A stretch of 64,000 bases of DNA, from NCBI GenBank assembly GCA_005406025.1, contig BGZK01000135.1:372001-436000 (forward strand), given 5' to 3'. Made by a program: the position numbers and the translations under genes. The DNA is from Eumeta japonica (taxonomy: Eukaryota > Arthropoda > Insecta > Lepidoptera > Psychidae). Below are positions 15,001-24,000 of this stretch, piece after piece. The notes beneath the pieces were generated by a model. That model was not told the DNA's origin and searched no databases. It saw only the letters and a program-made list of their open reading frames with translations. Position 1 is the first letter of the stretch. Every line of letters begins with the position of its first letter.

Positions 15001-18000
15001 ACCCTTATAGGATCACTTTGTTGTCCGTTCGTCCGTCCGTCCGTCCGTCTGCCTGTCAAGACCCTTTATCTCGGGAACGCGTGGAGGTATTCGGTTGAAA
15101 TTAAAACCATATTACTCAAGTCTACAGTCACTTAGAGTTGTGAAAATATCAAACTTCTAAGTTAACGTGAAAAAAAAATACGCCAGTTTACGTCGCAAAA
15201 AAACGTACATTTTGACACTCTCTAGGGAATCAAAATTTATAGGGTGTTTACCGTTGATCTAGAACTACCAAATTTGGCAAGTAATACCGTCTTATACTAC
15301 AAGTATAGAAAAAAAAACTGAAAATCTTACATTTGTAACTAAATCATAAAAAATATAGTCTTTTTTTTAAAGTATGCGCGGTCACAATTGTATGGGTAAC
15401 TAAATCTTTTTGTAAAATTTTAAACTTTTACTAATTTGTACAAAAGAAAAAATCTGAAAGCCATATATATATTTTTAATGAAATCACGAAACAAGGAACG
15501 GGGATCCAATTTTTTACGGAACCCTCTATGGGCGAGTTCAACTCGCATTTGTCCGGTTTTTTTTTCTGACCATTCCTCTGCGATTATAATAATTCTTTAA
15601 AAAAAAACAGTATTTTAAGTTGTTGCATATATTAATAATGCAATAGGTATTCCGATAACATTTCCATATCAAATGGAATATAATGATAATATTCGTTTCT
15701 TGAAATACAATTTAAATACTACGCTTTTAAAGATGAAAATACACACAACTTTCTCCAAATTATATAACTGATAACGATACTAAGGTAATCGCAACTTATT
15801 TACTACAATATTTACTTTGGACAAGAAAACTAATTGCTTTAACAGCAGATTTGCAGACTCGGTCTTTCCTGCTCCGCTTTCGCCGGAGATGACGATGGCC
15901 TGGTGCAATTTCTGGTGCATGAGGGCCTGGTGCGCGGCGTCTGCCACGGCGTAGATGTGAGGGGGGTTATCTGATCGACATCGACCTTGGTAAATTTGTT
16001 GGCTCTGTAATAAAAACGAACGACTAAGGACTTATAATTTTATATTACTAAAAGCTATAATACTACAGTAACATCACAACATATTAAATATTAGATTTCG
16101 CTTGCAGCCCCACCCATGTGGACATCGAATGAATCCTTTCACCTTTTATATTGACCGATCTATAATGACGCTATCAACCATGATCCAATCTTGTTTCTGC
16201 TGTCAATTTCATTTTTGGCTCGGCTTTTAATTCCGATTTTGATCTCGATTTAGATTCCGATTCTATTCAAAATATACATAACGTAGAAACATAAGCAAAA
16301 CAGGATAAAAACTATCCTATACCTTATTCCGGGGTTTAAGCTATTGCCATATCTAATTTTATCAAATTCTGTATATTTTTTTTTTCGGAGTTCGCGAACA
16401 AATGCACAGACAGACAAATACACAAATTCTAAAAAATATTGAAACATTTCTATATCCCCAAAGCAGATTTTCTGAAATATCTTTAATGTACAAATTTGTG
16501 TATGCTGTTTAGTATACGTATAGATTTTATTGTAGTGAAGAATCCTAGTCTCTTCAAAAAGAAGATAACTCCTCTCCTCTATGTCTTTTCGTAATAACTG
16601 TTCTAATATTTGAGCCTTTGCGTGTCAAATAGAATACGATCCCAAGTTTATTCAAATAATACTGAGTAGCAAAACTAAGTGGTTGATAGAATGTATATTT
16701 TCGATTACCTTTGTAGTGTATATCCCGATATCGGCGAAAGGATTGACTGCGATCAGTATATCGCCGATGTACGTGTATATCTGGTTGTCGTTGTATCTTT
16801 CCCGGAGCTGTTCCACTATGGCATCTTCTGTCAGCACGTCTAGAGTCGCCAGATCGTCGGTGTACATTTTCTCTGGACGAGCTTTGCGATGGGACTTGAG
16901 TTTGCCCCGTTTAGTTGTGGCGTCGGCCGCACGGCTACTCCGACCTTCGGCACGTTGACGTTTTATTTCCGTCTGTAGTTCTTGACGTATCTGAAATTTA
17001 AGGCATTGAAAAGTTTGTAGCATGTACGTACACACAGGCCATTTATATTTTTAGAAGAGTAATCAAATAACAATCTGTTATTAAATTTCAATAGTAAATG
17101 TCTTAGAGATTGACGGACGAAATTATTTCTTTAGGACGGGCTAATGATAATGAAAAATTCAAATCTATTACAGAGTGGATGTCTATCATGTATTTGAAGT
17201 ACAAGAATTTTTGTTTAGACTGCGGTTTAATCAATACGGTCTGTGTAACTTGATTAATACAATTTGTTTACTATGAATGCGTACTAAGTTAGTAGTAGTA
17301 CAAATTGATAAGAAAAACATCGTCACCAAAGCTTTGTAAACACATCCATTTTGATAAACATGAAATCAAACAAAGTCATTTGATATTAACGTGTTTATGA
17401 AATAAGATACCTTGTCTTCAAAACTGCTAACGGCTAGCAGCAAAGGATGTTCCAGCAATTCTCTGGCAAACGGCCTTTGATTCATGTCCTTGATGAGGCA
17501 TTCTGATATGAAGTCTGATAATTGGTGAGAGAATATTTCAGGGTGTGTTAGAGAAGGGGGAGGATTTCGAGGTATTTGAAATAGTGCTCTCATAGGGTGC
17601 AGGCCCGACAACGGTGGTTCACCTTCTGCCAGCTCAATGGCCGTAATACCCACGGACCATACATCGCAACGACAGTCATACGATTGATCTAATTGTTGTT
17701 CGCAAGCAATTACCTAAAAAAAGGAATATTTCTTAGTAAGTCAATACACACAACTATATATGTAAAATCATTACTTTTTTGTAGCGTCGCGTCTAACAAA
17801 ACAACTATAAAAATTATTTGTTATCGAGAAACCTGTGGACTTTAGCAGAGAGCTGGACGTAACATGTCCATCGTGAATTTTAATGCGTGGTTGAAAATTT
17901 ATATACCTTTTAACTTCCCGCTAAGAAAATTGAAAATTTTCAAAATTTTAATTTCCCGCTAAGAAAATTGAAAATTTTCAAAAATTTTTAATTTCCCGCT

Positions 18001-21000
18001 AAGAAAATTGAAAATTTTCTAAAATTTTCGGGAAGTTATTGGTTTCACCCCATTTTGCAAAAATCGAGTTCTCATCAGACCTCGACGTTCTGAGGGTCTA
18101 GGAAGCTTCCCTGATCATCCCTGAGATGATGTCCGTATGTCTGTATGGATGTGTATGTGTATGTGTGGATGCATGTAAACCTCTTATAACTTTTAAACGG
18201 CTTAACCGAATCGAGCCTACTAAACGGCTTTCCAAAGAGTTTCACCAAACTTAGCTTTCCTGAAAGTTTGGGTCGATTTGGACCGGTAGATTTTGAGAAA
18301 TTTTCAAAATACTAAGAAAAAAAATTTTTTTAAAGTGGTTTTTTCAAAATAACTTTAAAATGGCTTGACCGATCAATTCCAAAATTTAATCAGCTCTAAC
18401 CTATTAAAAACACGTCGATTGCCGCAAATCGGGTCAAAATCGGTTGATTCGTTTGCGAGAAATCGTAATCGAAAGAAACCGTTTTTTTACTCAAAAAATC
18501 GCGTCAAATGCCGTATATTTTCGAGTGTTTTGAACTCGAAAATAGCAGGAAGTTTCAGGGTTGGCCTACAGGGTTAACCAATTTTTTATTTCGGAACATG
18601 TATTATTAAGGATATTTTTTTTACTCTAAGACTGTGTTTATTCTTATTAACTGGAGAAAATTTCCTAACTAATGATCAACATGATAAACGGCGAAGATAA
18701 GATTATAAGACAGATAATACTGTAATAATATTGTCTTCTAAGTAGTTGTGTTCACTGTGAGTAGTATATGATTTAATTCAAATCAGTTTACGAATTTATG
18801 TTTTTCCAAAAAAAAAAAAAAACCAATGAAAAAGAACCTAATTGACGATCTTACTTCTGGAGCCATCCAGTAAGGAGTTCCAACGGAAGTGTTTCTCCTC
18901 GCAGCTGTAGCGGCTAGATGTGACGAAACGCCAAAATCTACTAATTTGACTTCGGCATTTTCAGTCAACAGGATATTATGTCCCTTTACATCGCGATGCA
19001 TACAGCGGTGAGCGTGGAGATGCGTCAGAGCTCGGACTGTCCCCCGCAGCACGTAAGCCAGCTGAGGTTCCGTGAGCCTCAGCCCTCGGGCCCGCAGGCC
19101 CGCGCACAGGTCTGTTACGGACCCGCCGGTGCAGAGCTGAAACCGAATAAAAGACGTAGTTTTTTCACGGTGGCTTTAATATTGAATGAAACGAAATAGC
19201 GATAACAATAAAAAGAAAAACCAATTCCATTCTATATGAAGTGTTGTACACTCCTATTGCAAGTTAGATAACTTTGCCACCGGTCGACGCTTAAATCTAT
19301 TACAGTGATATCCAGGTGAGATACTATCAGTTACATACAACAATGCGAGATTTTTTATGAGTTTAGTTTTAATTCATTTGCATTAAATCTCAATTGTGTT
19401 TATAATGATTATTATTTCTACTATTTACCATATAAATTGATAGATTTTGTCAGTTTTATTACGATTTCATTTTATTTTATTTTTTTATAATTTCACACCG
19501 TTATCCCAATTACCAGAGATGGCACACTCGGTATGCATTTATTTTTCATAGTTAGTGCCCAATATGACAAGTTACTAGCCCATCATTGTGTACAATTTTC
19601 TCACAGAAAGATAAAGTTTTCGCTTACGCTCTCTTGACTTTCCACACAATCTATTCTTTCACCATAGCGAGTGGGTACTGTTGAATAAACAAATGTATTT
19701 AAGTTCAGAATAACTCATTGGTACTATGGTACATGATTAGAATTAATCGTGGGTTCAATCTCGGCCCTTGTATTGCGAGACTCTCGTTTAACCGGGAAGC
19801 CGACGCCGCTGTAGCGATGGCTTTTAATATATTATGTTATTATCATACATATATGTGTTATGTTTTGATCGATAATTTGTTGTCACTTTATAAGTTGCGC
19901 CATGATCCCATTGTTATAGAAATTCTGGTTTATTCAGCGAAATAACTTGCGAAAAATAGTTTAGGCAGTGCTCCCTAGGGTACCTAAAAAGTTCTTAACT
20001 CGGTCACTGCAAACGAGTGATAATCTGAATGGACAGTTAGAAATATAAAGTCAACGCATTAACACGTCTCAAACAAACTCTTTAATTGTTTCGCCGAGTG
20101 GCTAAAATGTGTATGGCCTGGCGTTATCATGGTGAAAATTTTAAGTTTTATGTTATCTGATTGCGAGAAAATGGCCTTGCTTTAATAACAATTTTATGTT
20201 ATCAAAGCAAGACCGTTTGTCTCAATTCGGTGGCTATAGTCTCATTAATTTATTGGTAGTAGATGTCAGAACCAATAATTCGTCCATTCACAATGAAAAA
20301 TGATCTATTTTCCCTATAGTATACACACTTCATAATATTGTTTCGCGTTGGACCTGTTGTTTCGCACTGTCTGTGGACCTTGCTCGTTGTTCCGACCGCG
20401 TTCTGTATATTTTTAACTGTGTAATACACTTTTTATTGCCAATGATTGACTATTCAACAATATTCTGATTCCGTTTCGTTTTGTTTCGGTGTCCTTCAAT
20501 GAAATTATATTGTACCTAAACATTAAAACTTTGTCTTAAATCCAGACTTTTGGAAATGACACAATTTGTACCTAGAACGAGAAAAATCAATCACACTAAA
20601 CTTCTCTACTTAAAATCTTGAAACACACTGGTTATCCTTATCGAAAAAGGTTTAAATCAATAAATAAGACAATTTTTTTACAGTTACTTTAAAAGTTTTG
20701 AATTTCTTCCTACAAAAACTAAAATCTATAGAAGTTCATCATCACAAACGTTCTTTTTTATAGGCCGAAAAAACAATCAAAAAATCATAAGGTTTTTATA
20801 TTTTTTTTAAAATGCCAACTATAATTAAATTAAATCCAGCCGGTTACAATCAATGGAACCAAAAAGATTTGACACGTATACAATACGAAAACATTATTTT
20901 CGGCGAATTTATTATGCAATCACTTAAAAAAGAATTTTATTAATCATTAATAGTCTCAGTAGTCTACTTTTTTCTCGCATTTTTATTCGGTGAGTCGCCC

Positions 21001-24000
21001 TTTAGAGAAAGTGTTAATGTTTTTGCATTCTTTGTCTATTGCCCCTAACAGGATTGTGATGTGCTGTTGTTTGTAATGTACCATACATAAAAATCTATCT
21101 TATTAAGTCGATTATTTATGTCGTTCAATAATGCTAATACATAGAACAACAGCTATAGTCTTTACTCACTGACCTCCATTACAAACCATATTTGGTCATC
21201 CTCGGTAGTTATGCCACGTTTCAGAAAGAGTCCATAAAACTCAGGGATGTTGGGATGACTCGACAAGTCGCGGAAAACCAGGAACTCCTCCTCAATTTCC
21301 TCTATATTTTCAGTGATGTTTTCCAGTATCTGCAATACGGACAGTTAACCAATCAGCCCCTCTACACATTGGCGTTTTAGCGGCCGATCGCACGGCGCGG
21401 CTGCGAAAAGAACTCACGCGGAAGCGGCGCGATCAGCGGCGAGGGCGCGCATATGCACAAATCAGCGACGCCGTTGATTTAAAGAAAACGCCAATGTAAA
21501 AAGATATAGGTTTTTGGTGTGAATCACCCTATCGCTCGTTATGGGAGTAAAATCTTAGAGACTGAGGCGTCGTCTCGATTCAGGCTACGCTCCCCTCCAC
21601 TCGGCCCTGTGCACGAGTCGCTTGCGCACGGCGGTGAGTATCGCCTAGAGACCGAGACGACGCTCTATTCAAGCTACTATTCTCCATTAACTATTACTGT
21701 ATTTAATAATAATTAATAAAGAATAATTCTTCTTTAAAGAAATTCTGAATATTTAGTTTTTATTTAAGCCATATTTATTTCCTTTAATGAACCTTCATAC
21801 ATATTTTCCATACAAAATAGTTTCGATTTTTCACATATGTTAGGCGTCTCGCGACGACTCACAGTTTTTTACTAACAAGTCTACACACGGTAACAGCGCC
21901 GCTGAGCGATCGATACCTTTAATTTTCTTATTTAATTTCTTAAAGGTATAACAGATATAGTAGCAAGTAAGTTACAATTTTTGTTTTTATAAGATAAAAT
22001 AACAAATACTAGCGAATGTCAGCGGCTCTGTTCGCGCGGATGAAAATATATTCTTACGCCCATTTACGCTGCCATCTGTAATAATTAGCTGTTTAGCCAT
22101 GTTTTTGCCCGTATGTGTATCGAATACGAAATCGGTACCGGTATCGAAAACGGTTCTGATACCGATATCGCATTCTATTCTACGTTTTGTTCCCGATTTA
22201 AATCTCGGCCCTACTGACGTGCCTGTGGTCTCACGATCGGTTACGGGTTACAACCAAACACTTTTAATTATTTCTGTAACATAAGGGCTATGGTATAATT
22301 TAAATAATATAAAAGTTAAATATATTTACATTGGGAGCATTATTCACTATATAAGTTATAATAAAAAAACATTTCGTCTCTTTATACTTTGAGATATTTT
22401 TTTATTTGTAATATTAAGTATAATATTAATTACGAATTTTAATATTATGCCCTATTATACAATTCAACAACGTGCAATGATCGCATTAATGTTTAGCTCT
22501 TATAAGGGTTAGGAAAATATTAAATACACAAAAACCTTCCCTTTAAAAATGCACATCATAGTTATTAACTTTAAAAATGAATTAAATTAGCGTAGTCACA
22601 CTGACAGACACGTTCCGGTCTTTTGATTATAAAAATATTTGAAAAACAGCTTTAGTTATATTAACAGAAAACTGTTCACCTATCAATTTAAGAAAGTTAA
22701 TAATTCTTGTCAACAACCGTTAGAAACAGGATTTGTTTATCATTCCATTGATCATAAATAGAAATAAGAATTGTGGAATCACAGCGTTAGCCGATGCGCG
22801 AGTGACTTGCGAAACATCAAATTCAAATTAAGTATGTCAATACAGGTAGGTATAAAATGGGACGAACAAAATTAATAACGGGCGATACATCAAATAGCAA
22901 AATTCGCAGTATTCAATTAGCTTTGATCAAAAATATACGCAAACAGAAAGGAATGCAATTCTAGAACGAGCACCGGTTCTAGATACACTTTTTAGCCAAC
23001 GATCTAGACACCCGCCCATACGCCAGATGAAGAGTTGACGAAAGTTCGCGTCGCCATCTTAATTTTGTTAGATTCATTCAAGAGCGAAGCCGGAGGTCGG
23101 CGGTGGCGTGCATGGTCATAATTAACGCCTATATCCAATACGCGACTGTTGCACAACGGATACCTGCGGCCGAACGGCCTGCGTTCGCGAGCCGAGAGAG
23201 CCTTTTGGACCATAAACCAGAGACCTTGACACCAATACCGTACGAGATATACTATCTGGACGGTGAATTTATAGCTTGAGCGTTCACAATGGCGCTTTTA
23301 TTCAAATAGCACTCGTGATGCGTGCACGGACACGTTCGTCCGTTCATACATATATGTATTTAGCGAGCACGCGGTTTAATGTGTTATCATAAACGGACAT
23401 TTGAGTGTTTAAAATAAATACATTTACGACGCGAAAAAGTTAAAAATTCATAATAATAAAATTGTCATATTACATAATAGAAATATTATTATGCATAATC
23501 TAGTTGTAATTGTTATTTAATTCCGACGAATTATAATATTAAATTGAACTTTTCAATTAAATTAACATCCGAATCAGCCGATTGTGCTGATTTGGAAATT
23601 ATCATATCAAATTTACAAAATAAATATGTATAGGAAAATTATAAGTTTATACGACAGAATTAAATGAATCTATAACTATCTCATTTCGGGATCCTTAACG
23701 TTTCGGAAATTATGAAAGTTACTTAATATTCCTTGATGTCATAACTATGTTAGGTCTTACATACAAAGTGGTCGGACTTAACGTTGCATCATCGAGTCGC
23801 ACATCAAAAACGGGGGTAACGTTTGAAAATATATATTTCAAATATCTCTGGGCCAAAAACTAAAGCAGGTTAAAGCCTATATTTACATTTGCAATAATTA
23901 TTGTGTAATCGATCTCTGAGATGAAATTTTTTAATGTAAATACCTTATTCTACTTTAACGTAGCCTTTTATATAGCGAGCGTTCAAAAACGAAATGAACA

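Noticed and set aside
14969..15567. (GTCC)n-containing block considered as a satellite or CRISPR-like array
   Set aside because: The repeats are a short microsatellite inside a known type of dispersed lepidopteran repeat; there are no spacers and the host is eukaryotic.
22911..22921. CTAATTGAAT, similar to the fly photoreceptor core promoter element (RCSI)
   Set aside because: It lies inside intron 1, misses one consensus position, and the same decamer occurs at about 52,335; such AT-rich words are expected by chance.
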